64,000 nucleotides of DNA from NCBI RefSeq assembly GCF_050942425.1, contig NZ_CP192063.1, positions 7,192,001 to 7,256,000 on the forward strand. The letters run 5' to 3'. The notes beneath the pieces are model-generated. The model saw only the letters and a program-made list of their open reading frames with translations, was not told where the DNA came from and did not search any database. This DNA comes from Actinoallomurus sp050942425. GTDB lineage: Bacteria > Actinomycetota > Actinomycetes > Streptosporangiales > Streptosporangiaceae. The position numbers were made by a program, and so were the translations under genes. Below are positions 22,631 to 30,401 of this stretch, piece after piece (the stretch's first letter is position 1; each line of letters starts with the position of its first letter).

Positions 22631-23377
22631 GTGACCGGCACCGAGCAGAGATCCCCCCGTACGCCATCGACCCCTAAACGCGATCGGGTTCGGCGCCACA
22701 TCCTCGACTTCATCGACAACGCGAGCCCGGGAACGAGCCTGGCCTCCGAACGCGAACTGGCCATGACACTGGGCGTGTCCCGCCCGACCATCCGCGCCGC
22801 CATCGACGACCTCGTCCAATCAGGCCTCCTGGTCCGCCGCCACGGCCGCGGCACCTTCACCAGCCCACAAAAGATCACACAGGAGCTGTCGGGAAGCACC
22901 GGCCTGGCAGCCCCTCCGGCGCAAGGTACGTGGAGCAGTCGTGTGGTCGACTTCACGATCGCCCCGGCGGGCTGGTCACGAGCGTCGCGGCTGAACATCG
23001 ACCCCGACGACGAGATACTGCGCGTGACACGCGTACGGCTCGTCGACGGAGAACCGATCGCGATCGAACGCCTCGAGCTTCCGGCAGCGCTGGTTCCGGG
23101 GCTTGCTCCAGAGGACATGGAGACCGGGAACTTCTACCAGTTGCTACGGGAGCGGTACGGGATCAACGTCACCGAGGCGGTCCAGACACTCGAGCCGAGC
23201 GTCACCAACCCCGAACAGGCCGACCTGCTGGACGTACCTGCCTTCTTCCCGATCATGCACATCCAACGCACCACCCAAGACGACACCGGACGCACCATCG
23301 AATACGCCCAATCCGCCTACCGCGGCGACCGATACCGCATCACCACAAAACTCCACTTCGACCACACCTCCGGGTAG
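22631..23377 (+). CDS. GntR family regulator, HutC/UTRA type (copy 2)
   Basis: A 248-aa paralogue of the GntR regulator at 15389-16129. The winged-helix region is identical from KRDRVRRHILDFIDNAS through to SPQKITQELSG, and the UTRA domain differs at about a dozen residues (for example LRERYGINVTEA and PAFFP here). Only the first ~15 residues are unrelated (MTGTEQRSPRTPSTP). Identical DNA-binding helices imply the same operator, while the small UTRA differences could alter ligand response. GTG 22631 lies after the hairpin terminator, so it needs its own promoter. No good ribosome binding site is visible. Confidence 0.88.
   Translation: MTGTEQRSPRTPSTPKRDRVRRHILDFIDNASPGTSLASERELAMTLGVSRPTIRAAIDDLVQSGLLVRRHGRGTFTSPQKITQELSGSTGLAAPPAQGTWSSRVVDFTIAPAGWSRASRLNIDPDDEILRVTRVRLVDGEPIAIERLELPAALVPGLAPEDMETGNFYQLLRERYGINVTEAVQTLEPSVTNPEQADLLDVPAFFPIMHIQRTTQDDTGRTIEYAQSAYRGDRYRITTKLHFDHTSG
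22676..23377 (+). repeat. Inverted duplicate, GntR copy 2
   Basis: The partner of 15389-16090, in opposite orientation about 6.6 kb away. Both ends are nucleotide-identical and there are no indels over 702 bp. Recombination between the copies would invert the whole oligosaccharide locus. Confidence 0.85.
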
Positions 23378-23387
23378 GTTCCCCGAC

Positions 23388-24014
23388 TTATCGGCCTGGT
23401 GCACGCAGGAGGCCGTTGACCAGATCGTCGAAGAGCGCGGCGAGTTCGTCGTCGGTGATGGCGTCGGGGCGGGTCAGCACCAGACGCCCGAAGTGCTCGG
23501 CGGCGGCGACTACGGCGTGGGCCGTCCAGAGGTGATGGCGGGCGGTGGCGGCGTCCAGGTCGCGGCCCCTGCCGATGAAGTCGGCGAGGGCTTTGCGGAC
23601 GGCCTCGCGACCCTGCTCGATCCGATCGAGGACGGGCGCTGGTGTCTGCGCACCGGTAACCAGGACGGGCGTCCATGTCTGCGGGTTCTCGCGTACGGCC
23701 CGTGCCCATGCGCGGGCGATGTCTCCTGCGAGGTGCTTCGAGGTGAGACGACGCGGATCCTGCGGGAAGGCGGCCAGGAGCTGGGTGACGGCATCACTCT
23801 GGGTCCGGTCGAGGAGCGCGGTGAGCAGGAGTGGAAGTTTGGCATACGCGCCGTAGACGACCGGCTTGGTGACCCCGGCCTCCTGGGCGATCGCGTCGAC
23901 GGTGAGGCCGGCGTACCCCTCGCGGACGATGAGCGCGAGTGCCGCGTCGAGCAGCTGCCGGCGGCGCTGCTCGAGGGGCATCCGGGGTGCGTACGCGCGT
24001 CGCTGTCGTCGCAT
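23388..24014 (-). CDS. TetR family transcriptional regulator
   Basis: A 208-aa repressor. The N-terminal helix-turn-helix is RRQLLDAALALIVREGYAGL then DAIAQEAGVTKPVVYGAYAK, preceded by a basic arm MRRQRRAYAPR. The C-terminal ligand domain is not assignable. ATG 24014 is preferred over GTG 24035 because AGAGGGGGG sits just upstream. It diverges from a secreted CocE-type hydrolase gene, and two overlapping palindromes in the 124-nt gap are its likely operators, so it probably represses itself and the hydrolase. The 3' end is convergent with GntR copy 2, 10 nt apart. Confidence 0.88.
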   Translation of the reverse strand: MRRQRRAYAPRMPLEQRRRQLLDAALALIVREGYAGLTVDAIAQEAGVTKPVVYGAYAKLPLLLTALLDRTQSDAVTQLLAAFPQDPRRLTSKHLAGDIARAWARAVRENPQTWTPVLVTGAQTPAPVLDRIEQGREAVRKALADFIGRGRDLDAATARHHLWTAHAVVAAAEHFGRLVLTRPDAITDDELAALFDDLVNGLLRAPGR

Positions 24015-24076
24015 GCCCCCCTCTGCCTTCGTCACGCCGGACAGGGTAGCGGCCTTTCGAACGAGTGCCCCTTGAC

Positions 24077-24121
24077 AATTACTACCATGACGTAGCAATT
24101 TACTACGGCCCGGTAGTAAAT
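24077..24121. promoter_or_regulatory. Two overlapping TetR operators
   Basis: AATTACTAC-N6-GTAGCAATT (24077-24100) and ATTTACTAC-N6-GTAGTAAAT (24098-24121) are inverted repeats with 9-bp arms. Their centres are 21 bp apart, two helical turns. A TTGACA at 24072-24077 overlaps the left edge, so repressor binding would block the CocE promoter. Confidence 0.8.
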
Positions 24122-24138
24122 GCACCCACAGGGGACCC

Positions 24139-26010
24139 ATGAAGGTGAACGCTCGCTCGTTGATGTTGCTGCCCGTCCTTGCGCTGGTGCCCGCGTCCGT
24201 TGCCGCGGTGCGCACCCAAGCGGACTCGGCACCGCTTGCCGACGGCTGGAAACCGCGACCCGCACAGTGGCACAACACCGTGACGCGCCAGGACCTGGCG
24301 ATCCGGATGAGTGACGGGAAGATCTTGCGCGGTGACCTCACGCTTCCGGCGACCGCCGACGGCAAGGCCGTGAAGCAGAAGCTGCCCGTGCTGGTGACGA
24401 TCACGCCGTACAACAAGCGGCTGCCGATCGGCACCAACAGTGGCGCTCTCCTCGGCACCAACGTCCCTGCCGACTACTTCGTCGACCGTGGCTACGCGGA
24501 GCTCTGGGTCGACGCGCGTGGCACGGGCAGCTCCGAGGGCCGATGGTCCGCGTTCAGCGAGCGGGAGAACAAGGACGCCGGCGAGGTCGTGACCTGGGCG
24601 CACAGGCAGCCGTGGAGCAACGGCAAGGTGGGCATGCAGGGCGGTTCCTACCTCGGCATCGAGCAGCTCTTCGCTGCCGAGCAGCAGCCGCCCGGGCTGA
24701 AGGCGATCTTCCCGACGGTGCCGGCCGCCGATCCCTACCGCGACGTTGCCGCCGCGGGCGGGGAGATGGACGCGGGTTTCCTGCCGCAGTGGTTCATGCT
24801 CGTCTCCGCGGCCGGCGCGATTCCCCCCGCGTTCAGCCTCAAGGAGCCGAGGTCGGCCCTGACCATGGCGGTCGACCACATCGCCGGCGGCGCCGGCGGC
24901 ACCCTGCCGGAGGTGCTTTCGGGAGTGTTGGGCGGGGATGTGGCGTACGACGGTCCGTACTGGGCGAAGCGCAAGCCGATCACGCGCATCGACAAGGTGA
25001 AGGTCCCGACGTTCATCATCGGCGGTGAGTACGACATCTTCCAGCGCGGCGAGCCCCTGCTCTTCGAGGGAATCCAGCGCAACGGGACACCCGTGAAGTT
25101 CATCGACGGGCCGTGGAACCACCTCCAGGCCGGGTCGGGCAGGGGCAACGAGTTCGGTGCCGCCGGCTACGGGTCGCTGGCCGAGCTCGAGCTGCGCTGG
25201 TTCGACCACTGGATCAAGGGGCAGGACACCGACCTGGACCAGATCGCGCCGGTGACCTACTACGAGCAGGGCACCGGACGTTGGGTGCGGAAGCAGAAGT
25301 GGATCGCGAGCGACCTGTCCGCGAAGACCTTCAAGCTCTCTGGGTCCTCGACCACCACGGTCAAGTCCGGTGGCCTGACCACCGGCACCGCGGCAGCGGG
25401 GAGGTCGACACTCCAGCCGCTGCCGGTCAGCGGCCTGTGCACGCGCTCGACCGACCAATGGACCGGCGGCCTGGCGAGCGTGGTGCTCAAAGACCTGCCG
25501 TGCTGGACCGACAACCGGCCCAACGATGCCACCGGACTCACCTTCGACTCCGCGCCCGCGACGAAGACGCTGCGCTTCCAGGGGCCGATCAACGCCCACC
25601 TGTACGTCTCGACCAGCACCGGCGACGGCATGCTGTCGCTGGCGGTCGAGGACGTCGCGCCCGACGGCAGCGTCCACCGGATCACCGGCGGTTGGGAGAG
25701 CATCTCCCAGCGGGCGCTGGACAAGAAGAAGTCACGCTACCTGGACGGCAAGATGATCCAGCCCTGGCACCCGTTCCTGAAGTCGACGAAGAAGGACCTG
25801 ACGCCGGGCACGATCGCGCCGGTGGACGTGGAGATCTTCCCGACAGGTGCGGCCATCAGGCCCGGGCACCGACTGCGGCTGGCGGTCGAGGGCTTCGACG
25901 TACCTCACCTGTCGCCGCAGCTGGACGGCGGCGCCAAGACGCTCGGGCCGATGACCATCTACACCGGCGGCGATCACCCGTCGTCGGTGACGATGCCGGT
26001 GCGGAAGTAG
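24139..26010 (+). CDS. Secreted CocE/NonD family hydrolase
   Basis: A 623-aa alpha/beta hydrolase of the X-Pro dipeptidyl-peptidase/cocaine esterase superfamily. It has a signal peptide (MKVNARSLMLLPVLALVPAS). The nucleophile elbow is GGSYLG, the acid lies near GGEYDIF, and the catalytic His is in DGPWNHLQAG. A C-terminal jelly-roll domain (PepX_C-like: LRFQGPINAHLYVSTSTGDG; GHRLRLAVEGFD) completes the fold. It cleaves esters, amides or Pro-containing peptides; the substrate is unknown. ATG 24139 follows AGGGGACCC. Expression is probably controlled by the divergent TetR protein through the operators at 24077-24121. Confidence 0.85.
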   Translation: MKVNARSLMLLPVLALVPASVAAVRTQADSAPLADGWKPRPAQWHNTVTRQDLAIRMSDGKILRGDLTLPATADGKAVKQKLPVLVTITPYNKRLPIGTNSGALLGTNVPADYFVDRGYAELWVDARGTGSSEGRWSAFSERENKDAGEVVTWAHRQPWSNGKVGMQGGSYLGIEQLFAAEQQPPGLKAIFPTVPAADPYRDVAAAGGEMDAGFLPQWFMLVSAAGAIPPAFSLKEPRSALTMAVDHIAGGAGGTLPEVLSGVLGGDVAYDGPYWAKRKPITRIDKVKVPTFIIGGEYDIFQRGEPLLFEGIQRNGTPVKFIDGPWNHLQAGSGRGNEFGAAGYGSLAELELRWFDHWIKGQDTDLDQIAPVTYYEQGTGRWVRKQKWIASDLSAKTFKLSGSSTTTVKSGGLTTGTAAAGRSTLQPLPVSGLCTRSTDQWTGGLASVVLKDLPCWTDNRPNDATGLTFDSAPATKTLRFQGPINAHLYVSTSTGDGMLSLAVEDVAPDGSVHRITGGWESISQRALDKKKSRYLDGKMIQPWHPFLKSTKKDLTPGTIAPVDVEIFPTGAAIRPGHRLRLAVEGFDVPHLSPQLDGGAKTLGPMTIYTGGDHPSSVTMPVRK

Positions 26011-26135
26011 CCGTCCGGCTCAGCCGTCGCTCCACGGGCCCGTGATAAATTTGCGACGGTTTAGCGCAGCGGCGCTGCCCCGGACGAGTCGCACCGTACC
26101 CGGCCTGACAAGACGATGCGTTCGGGAGCGTCGTC

Positions 26136-26393
26136 ATGGGGCAGTACGTCCAGATTTTCGGTTCGTTGCTCATCCTCGGGCCGTTCATACTGGCGCAGCT
26201 GGGACGTCTGGCACCGGCGTCGGTGAGCTACCTCGGCTTCAATCTCGCAGGGTCCGCGCTGCTTGCCGTCGACGCCGGGCTCGGCGGGCAGTGGGGGTTC
26301 CTACTCCTGGAGAGCGCATGGGCGTGCGTCTCGGCGTTCTCACTCGCCCGTACGCGCCGACGGCATCGCCGCTCGGCCGGGACCTCCCACTAG
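26136..26393 (+). CDS. Small membrane protein, CBU_0592-like
   Basis: An 85-aa protein with three hydrophobic segments (IFGSLLILGPFILAQL; YLGFNLAGSALLAVDAGL; WGFLLLESAWACVSAFSL) and a basic Arg-rich C-terminus. Size and the LLLESAWACVS segment resemble the CBU_0592 family of small integral membrane proteins with no known function. GGGAGCGTCGTC precedes ATG 26136. It stands alone between the hydrolase and a convergent regulator-domain gene. Confidence 0.65.
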   Translation: MGQYVQIFGSLLILGPFILAQLGRLAPASVSYLGFNLAGSALLAVDAGLGGQWGFLLLESAWACVSAFSLARTRRRHRRSAGTSH

Positions 26394-26415
26394 TGCCCTG
26401 CGCCCAGCCCCCTTT

Positions 26416-27099
26416 TCACGGCCGGCGGCGTGTCCGGCGGCGAGGCTTGGGAGTGGAGTGTTTTTGCGGGGGCTTCTTACGGGTGGGTTGTTGTTGGGGG
26501 GTGCGGCCACGGGAGCTGTTGGGGGTGCGGCCGCGGACGATGCCGATCAGTTCCTCCATGAGGTCGGTCGTCGCGGCCTCGAGCCAGGCCAGGCCGATTT
26601 GGGACTGGGGGGCGTCGGTCACAGTGCGGTAGGTGAGGTCCTTGCGGTGGTGGAGGCGGGCCAGAGACTGAGGGAGCAGTAGGACGCCTGCCCCCGACGC
26701 CACCAGTTTGATCGCGTCCGCCGTGCTCTCCGGACGGGTGAAGGCGGGCTGCCCGGGACGGTCGACCCAGGCCAAGACCTCGTCGAGCGGCTCGAACACA
26801 TCCTCGTCGGCGAGATCGGCGAGCTCCACCTCCTCGACCGCGGCCACCGCGTGGTCCTTCGGCACCATCACCACGGTCGTCTCCAGGTACAGCGGGATCA
26901 CGTGGAGGGCCTCGCGGTCGACGGGCAGGCGCACGAACGCCGCGTCCACGCCGCCGTCCCGCAGCAGGGGGACAGCCTCGGCGGCAGGCATCTGGATCAG
27001 CCGAAGCGGCACCTCCCGCACCCGCTCGGCCCACACCCCGGCCCATTTCCCGGGCGTCACCCCCGGCGCATAGGCCAGCCGGAACTCACCCTTGGTCAT
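26416..27099 (-). CDS. LysR-type substrate-binding domain protein without HTH, basic C-terminal tail
   Basis: A 227-aa protein that matches the effector domain of LysR regulators (LAYAPGVTPGKW; GGVDAAFVRLPVDREALHVI; SGAGVLLLPQSLARLHHRKD; IGLAWLEAAT) but begins where that domain begins. There is no N-terminal winged helix in any upstream frame. The last ~40 residues are a low-complexity basic tail containing two RGRTP repeats and PKPRRRTRRRP. GAGAAG precedes ATG 27099. The gene diverges from a DUF5997 gene 55 nt away, a pair I recognise as conserved in actinobacteria. It may bind a ligand and act with DUF5997; the tail could contact nucleic acid. Confidence 0.75.
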   Translation of the reverse strand: MTKGEFRLAYAPGVTPGKWAGVWAERVREVPLRLIQMPAAEAVPLLRDGGVDAAFVRLPVDREALHVIPLYLETTVVMVPKDHAVAAVEEVELADLADEDVFEPLDEVLAWVDRPGQPAFTRPESTADAIKLVASGAGVLLLPQSLARLHHRKDLTYRTVTDAPQSQIGLAWLEAATTDLMEELIGIVRGRTPNSSRGRTPQQQPTRKKPPQKHSTPKPRRRTRRRP

Positions 27100-27154
27100 C
27101 TTCTCAGCCTAGCCGCGTCCAGACGGCTGCCTCCCGCTGGCTACGCTTGCTGTC

Positions 27155-27538
27155 ATGAGCACGTCCAAGGCGAAGACCCCGCAGACCATGAAGCCGGTGA
27201 CCGCGGCCAAGAAGCTGGGGATCCTGCTGTCGGCAGCGCCCGCCGAATTCCAGGAGGGCGTCGTCTCCCGGGACGAGCTGAACGCGCTCCAGGCCGACCC
27301 GCCCTCTTGGCTCGCCGACCTGCGCCGCATGGGCCCCCACCCCCGCCAGGTCGTCGCCGCCAAGCTCCGCGTCTCCGCCTCGGGCCTAGCCCGTGCCGGC
27401 ATCACGGGCCCCCTCACGACCGCCGAGATCGAGACCTTGAAGGCCGAGAACCCCGACTGGCTAGAACGCGAGCGGGCCATCCAAACCGAGGTCCGCCAAG
27501 AGGAGCTCCGCCTCAAGCAGCAGCGCGCCAAGGCCTGA
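27155..27538 (+). CDS. DUF5997 family protein
   Basis: A 127-aa charged, mostly helical protein: PVTAAKKLGILLSAAPAEFQ, WLADLRRMGPHPRQVVAAKL, AGITGPLTTAEIETLKA, and a Glu/Arg-rich C-terminal helix. The family is widespread in actinobacteria and has no assigned function. It is divergently linked to the HTH-less LysR-domain protein, and this recurring pairing suggests the two act together. It starts at ATG 27155 with the two starts only 55 nt apart, so promoters must overlap. Confidence 0.7.
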   Translation: MSTSKAKTPQTMKPVTAAKKLGILLSAAPAEFQEGVVSRDELNALQADPPSWLADLRRMGPHPRQVVAAKLRVSASGLARAGITGPLTTAEIETLKAENPDWLERERAIQTEVRQEELRLKQQRAKA

Positions 27539-27710
27539 CCCACCCCGCGTTGCCGCCATAGATCGTCTCTTGGGTCCCAGGGCGCCGGAGGCTCCGTCGA
27601 TGCGTCGGTCGTCGGGGTCGGGGGGTGATCGGCACGGTCGCGGCCGAGGGGAACCGCGGCGGCCGCCCGGCCTCCTCATGTTCGATCCACTCGTAGCTGA
27701 TGGGGGTCTC

Positions 27711-28115
27711 GTGAGGTACAAACTGACCGCGAAACAATGCCGGAATACCCTCGTGGTCTCGGCCGGCTTCCTGGTCGCAGGCCTTCTCCTCGCTCTCCTC
27801 ACTCCCGCGGCCCTCGTCATATCGCTGGGCGGCCTCCTCGGCTGCGTCCTAGGCCTCCTGCAACTCGGCTCCTACACCGCGACCGACGAATCCGGCATCA
27901 TCACCAGAAGATTCCTCCTCCGCCGCACCATCCCCTGGACCGACATCACCTCCATCGACACCAACACCGTCCGCAGCCTGACCACTGTCCAGGTGACCCG
28001 TGCCAACGGCCGCAAGGTCACTCTTGGAGCCCCCCGAACCGGTGCCGGCTTCGCCGACCCCGACTTCACCCCCGCTCTCAGCCAGCTCACCGCCCACTGG
28101 CACCAGTCCCGCTGA
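27711..28115 (+). CDS. Membrane protein with bacterial PH-like domain
   Basis: A 134-aa protein with a short cytoplasmic N-terminus (RYKLTAKQCRNT), two adjacent hydrophobic helices (LVVSAGFLVAGLLLALLTPA; ALVISLGGLLGCVLGLLQLG) and a C-terminal domain with strands ATDESGIITRRFLLRRTIPW and TSIDTNTVRS typical of small bacterial PH (bPH) proteins. GTG 27711 is preferred because GGGGG lies 5 nt upstream; ATG 27678 and ATG 27570 are open alternatives without initiation signals. Function unknown. Confidence 0.6.
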   Translation: MRYKLTAKQCRNTLVVSAGFLVAGLLLALLTPAALVISLGGLLGCVLGLLQLGSYTATDESGIITRRFLLRRTIPWTDITSIDTNTVRSLTTVQVTRANGRKVTLGAPRTGAGFADPDFTPALSQLTAHWHQSR

Positions 28116-28194
28116 AAGGCGTGGGGGTATCTCTCCAGGGGCTCTGTCGCGCGACGCGCTGCTCGCCGACCTGGCCCGGTTCGACACCGATAGG

Positions 28195-28902
28195 TCAGCG
28201 GGTGGCCTTGGCGGCTTCGATGATCAGGTCGGCCACCGTGTCGGGCTGAGAGATGGATGCCGCGTGGGATGCCTCCGCGCGCACGATGTGCGATCCGGCG
28301 CGCTCGGCCATGAACTCCTGGGCCTGGGCGGGGATGGCGTTGTCGTGTGTCGCGATCAGCGCCCATGAGGGCAGGGTGCGCCAGGCCGGCTGGCCGGACA
28401 GTTCGGCTGTCAGCGCCTGCTGGCGTACCGGGCGCTGGGTGACCGCGAGGACGTCGGTGGTCTCTGCGGGCAGGTCGCCGGCGATGACGTCCTGGTAGTG
28501 CTGGGGCAGGATGCGCAGCTCCGGCTCGCCGTCGTACTCGGTCACGGTGGTGGTGTCCGGTCCCATCTTGGCGCCGGGGAAGCGGAAGGCGTTCTCCAGG
28601 GCGCTCTCGCCCTCGTCGGGCTGGAAGGCGGCGACGTAGACCAGGGCGTCGACGTTCGATGCCTCGCGGGCGGCGCAGGTGATCACCGCGCCGGCGTAGG
28701 AGTGGCCGACCAGGACGACCGGGCCGTCGACGGCCTTGGTGACGGTGGCGACGTACTGCGCGTCGGACTCCAGGCCGCGCAGCGGGTTCGCCGCGGCGAC
28801 GACGTCGTAGCCCTGCTTCTGGAGCTTGGCGACGACCCCCCTCCACATGGAGGAGTCGCCGAAGGCGCCGTGGACCAGGACGATCGTGGGGGTGGTGCTC
28901 AT
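28195..28902 (-). CDS. Alpha/beta hydrolase
   Basis: A 235-aa cytoplasmic hydrolase. The oxyanion segment is LVHGAFGDSSMWRG, the nucleophile elbow GHSYAGAV, the acid probably in ATHDNAIP and the His in EASHAASI. It resembles small esterase/haloperoxidase-like hydrolases. ATG 28902 follows GAGAGG at longer than usual spacing; an in-frame TTG at 28911 is less likely. It diverges from a TetR gene 125 nt away, and strong palindromes in the gap indicate TetR control. Confidence 0.85.
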   Translation of the reverse strand: MSTTPTIVLVHGAFGDSSMWRGVVAKLQKQGYDVVAAANPLRGLESDAQYVATVTKAVDGPVVLVGHSYAGAVITCAAREASNVDALVYVAAFQPDEGESALENAFRFPGAKMGPDTTTVTEYDGEPELRILPQHYQDVIAGDLPAETTDVLAVTQRPVRQQALTAELSGQPAWRTLPSWALIATHDNAIPAQAQEFMAERAGSHIVRAEASHAASISQPDTVADLIIEAAKATR

Positions 28903-28923
28903 GGGTTCCAAACCTCTCAGAGA

Positions 28924-28960
28924 GAACGATCAGTCTTTCTGCAAGAAAGACTAGTCGTTC
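28924..28960. promoter_or_regulatory. TetR operator palindrome, hydrolase side
   Basis: GAACGATCAGTCTTTCT (28924-28940) and AGAAAGACTAGTCGTTC (28944-28960) form an inverted repeat with 15 of 17 positions paired and a GCA spacer. It lies 22 nt upstream of the hydrolase start. Each arm resembles the copy at 28998-29014. Confidence 0.8.
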
Positions 28961-28997
28961 TACCTCAGGGCTGCAACGCGACGGGGGCGACCGCCGA

Positions 28998-29021
28998 GAA
29001 CGACTGGTCTTTCTTTATGAT
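28998..29021 (+). promoter_or_regulatory. TetR operator copy and near-leaderless promoter
   Basis: GAACGACTGGTCTTTCT (28998-29014) matches the arms of the palindrome at 28924-28960. It abuts a good -10 element TATGAT (29016-29021), only 6 nt before the TetR ATG at 29028, so the transcript is probably leaderless and autorepressed. Confidence 0.65.
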
Positions 29022-29027
29022 GGGCGT

Positions 29028-29597
29028 ATGACGACCACCTCGGAGCTGCACCCCAAGGACCGGCTGCTGCGCACCGCGTCCCGCCTGTTCTACGCCGAGG
29101 GCATCCACACCGTGGGCATCGAGCGACTCGTCACCGAGGCCCAGGTCACGCGCGCCACCTTCTACCGGCACTTCCCCAGCAAGGACGACCTGGTCTCCGC
29201 CTACCTCACGGCCACCGCTGATGGCATCCGGGAGGCTGTCGCGCGGGCCCGGGAAGGCAAGTCGCCGCGCGAGGCGATCCGCGCGGTCATGGCCGTCCTC
29301 GGCGACACGACTCTGGAGGACGGCTTCCGCGGTTGCCAGTTCCTCAACGCCGCCGCGGAGTATCCCGACCGGAACCATGCGGTACGCGCGGTCATCGACG
29401 ACCAGCGATCATGGCTGTTCGGGATCCTGCGCGACCTCTCGGCCGACATGGGACACCCTGACCCGGAACACGCCGCCCGGGTCCTCGTCCTGCTCCACGA
29501 CGGCGCGTTCCAGGCCGCCGAACTCGACGACGCCGAGGTCGTCCGCGAAACACTGCGCCGCGCCGTCGACGAAGTGTTCCCCTCCCAGCAGGCCTGA
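29028..29597 (+). CDS. TetR family transcriptional regulator
   Basis: A 189-aa repressor. The DNA-binding region is LLRTASRLFYAEGIHTVGIE followed by LVTEAQVTRATFYRHFPSKD, with a C-terminal effector domain (GFRGCQFLNAAAEYPDRNH) typical of the subgroup whose targets are small hydrolases or oxidoreductases. It starts at ATG 29028 almost at the expected transcription start. Operator copies next to both its own promoter and the divergent hydrolase promoter indicate control of both genes. The ligand is unknown; GC-rich codon use is like its neighbours, so the accessory island begins after this gene. Confidence 0.9.
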   Translation: MTTTSELHPKDRLLRTASRLFYAEGIHTVGIERLVTEAQVTRATFYRHFPSKDDLVSAYLTATADGIREAVARAREGKSPREAIRAVMAVLGDTTLEDGFRGCQFLNAAAEYPDRNHAVRAVIDDQRSWLFGILRDLSADMGHPDPEHAARVLVLLHDGAFQAAELDDAEVVRETLRRAVDEVFPSQQA

Positions 29598-29825
29598 CGA
29601 CGGTCCACGACAGCGCAATGGTGTGCCGCTCGAATATTGGGTCACGTGGCCTGAGCTGCGGCTATGCGGCGTGGTGGTATTCGCTGATCACGCCCGTCAC
29701 GACAGATCTTCGCCGGATGGTCTGCAGGTCGGTGAGGCTGGCCGCGTCCCGGGTCGGCAGCGTTTCAAGGTCCGGTGGCCGTTGTTGCCGGGATTGGGGC
29801 GGTCGGGAAGCGTTGTAATGGACGC

Positions 29826-30059
29826 ATGTACGTGCTGGCGGTGATCGAGCACCGCACCCGCCGGATCCGCATCTTGGGTGCGACCGCCCACCCGACTGCG
29901 TCCGGGGTGGCGTGCTCCGCCCGGAACCTGGTCATGGACCTTCAGAACGCCGGGTGCCGAGCCCGGCTCCTGATCCGGGATCGGGACGGCAAGTTACCCG
30001 CGCTCTTCGACGCCGTCCTGGCCGATGCGGGGATCGAGGTGCCGAGGGCGATCGTTTAA
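29826..30059 (+). pseudogene. Truncated integrase-core transposase
   Basis: This 77-codon frame (MYVLAVIEHRTRRIRILGAT; LQNAGCRARLLIRDRDGKLP) matches the first part of the DDE integrase core of actinomycete transposases. The intact protein would continue with the rest of the DDE domain; here the frame runs into the repeat at 30046 and stops with PRAIV, so the coding region is cut at or by the repeat. The upstream 228 nt contain no complete partner; a leftward tail VVTGVISEYHHAA near 29665-29705 could be another transposase remnant. Confidence 0.7.
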
Positions 30060-30163
30060 CTCGAGGGCTTAAATGATCGCGCCTCCCCTGGCCGCTGCAT
30101 ATCATGGCGACGCGTATCAGGTCGAGAATAATTGAGAGCGATGAAGTTCACTATCAGGCCTGA
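30046..30163 (+). repeat. Island inverted repeat, left copy
   Basis: This 118-bp segment matches the reverse complement of 33458-33575 at roughly 88% by eye. It begins with a 33-bp near-palindrome, GCGATCGTTTAA at 30048-30059 pairing with TTAAATGATCGC at 30069-30080 apart from one mismatch. Downstream, GAGAGCGATGAAGTTC places a ribosome-binding-like sequence before a 9-codon frame (MKFTIRPDA). The repeat truncates the transposase and marks the left end of the low-GC island. Confidence 0.8.
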
Positions 30164-30281
30164 TGCTTAGGAAATGCGTTTTCAAGACGCGCCCAGCGAA
30201 TTGGAGCCCGCTCATCGCGGGAGTGCTCGCAGCTGTCGTCGTCGCAGGGCGATGTCGGCCCAGCCAGGAAGGAACATCGGA

Positions 30282-30401
30282 ATGAAGACCGCAGTCTTCC
30301 GTACAACTCTCGCCGCCGCAGTAACCGGAGCGATGCCGACTGCCACAGGTGGCATGTCGGCGCATGCCTCGGCAGACCTGCACATCAAGGTCACGACATG
30401 A
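30282..30401 (+). CDS. Small secreted protein (39 aa)
   Basis: A 39-aa protein that is mostly a signal peptide: MKTAVFRTTLAAAVTGAMPT, then ATGGMSAHASA before a short charged tail DLHIKVTT. AGGAAGGA upstream is a good ribosome binding site. Its TGA overlaps the ATG of the next secreted-protein gene (ATGA at 30398-30401), so the two are translationally coupled. After cleavage at AHASA only about 8 residues would be released, so it may be a signal-like or leader peptide, or a truncated gene that drives translation of its neighbour. Confidence 0.5.
   Translation: MKTAVFRTTLAAAVTGAMPTATGGMSAHASADLHIKVTT

Noticed and set aside
29598..29825. Intact insertion sequence around the transposase fragment
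   Set aside because: The frame is truncated at the repeat, has no recognisable partner end on the left and lacks most of the DDE domain.
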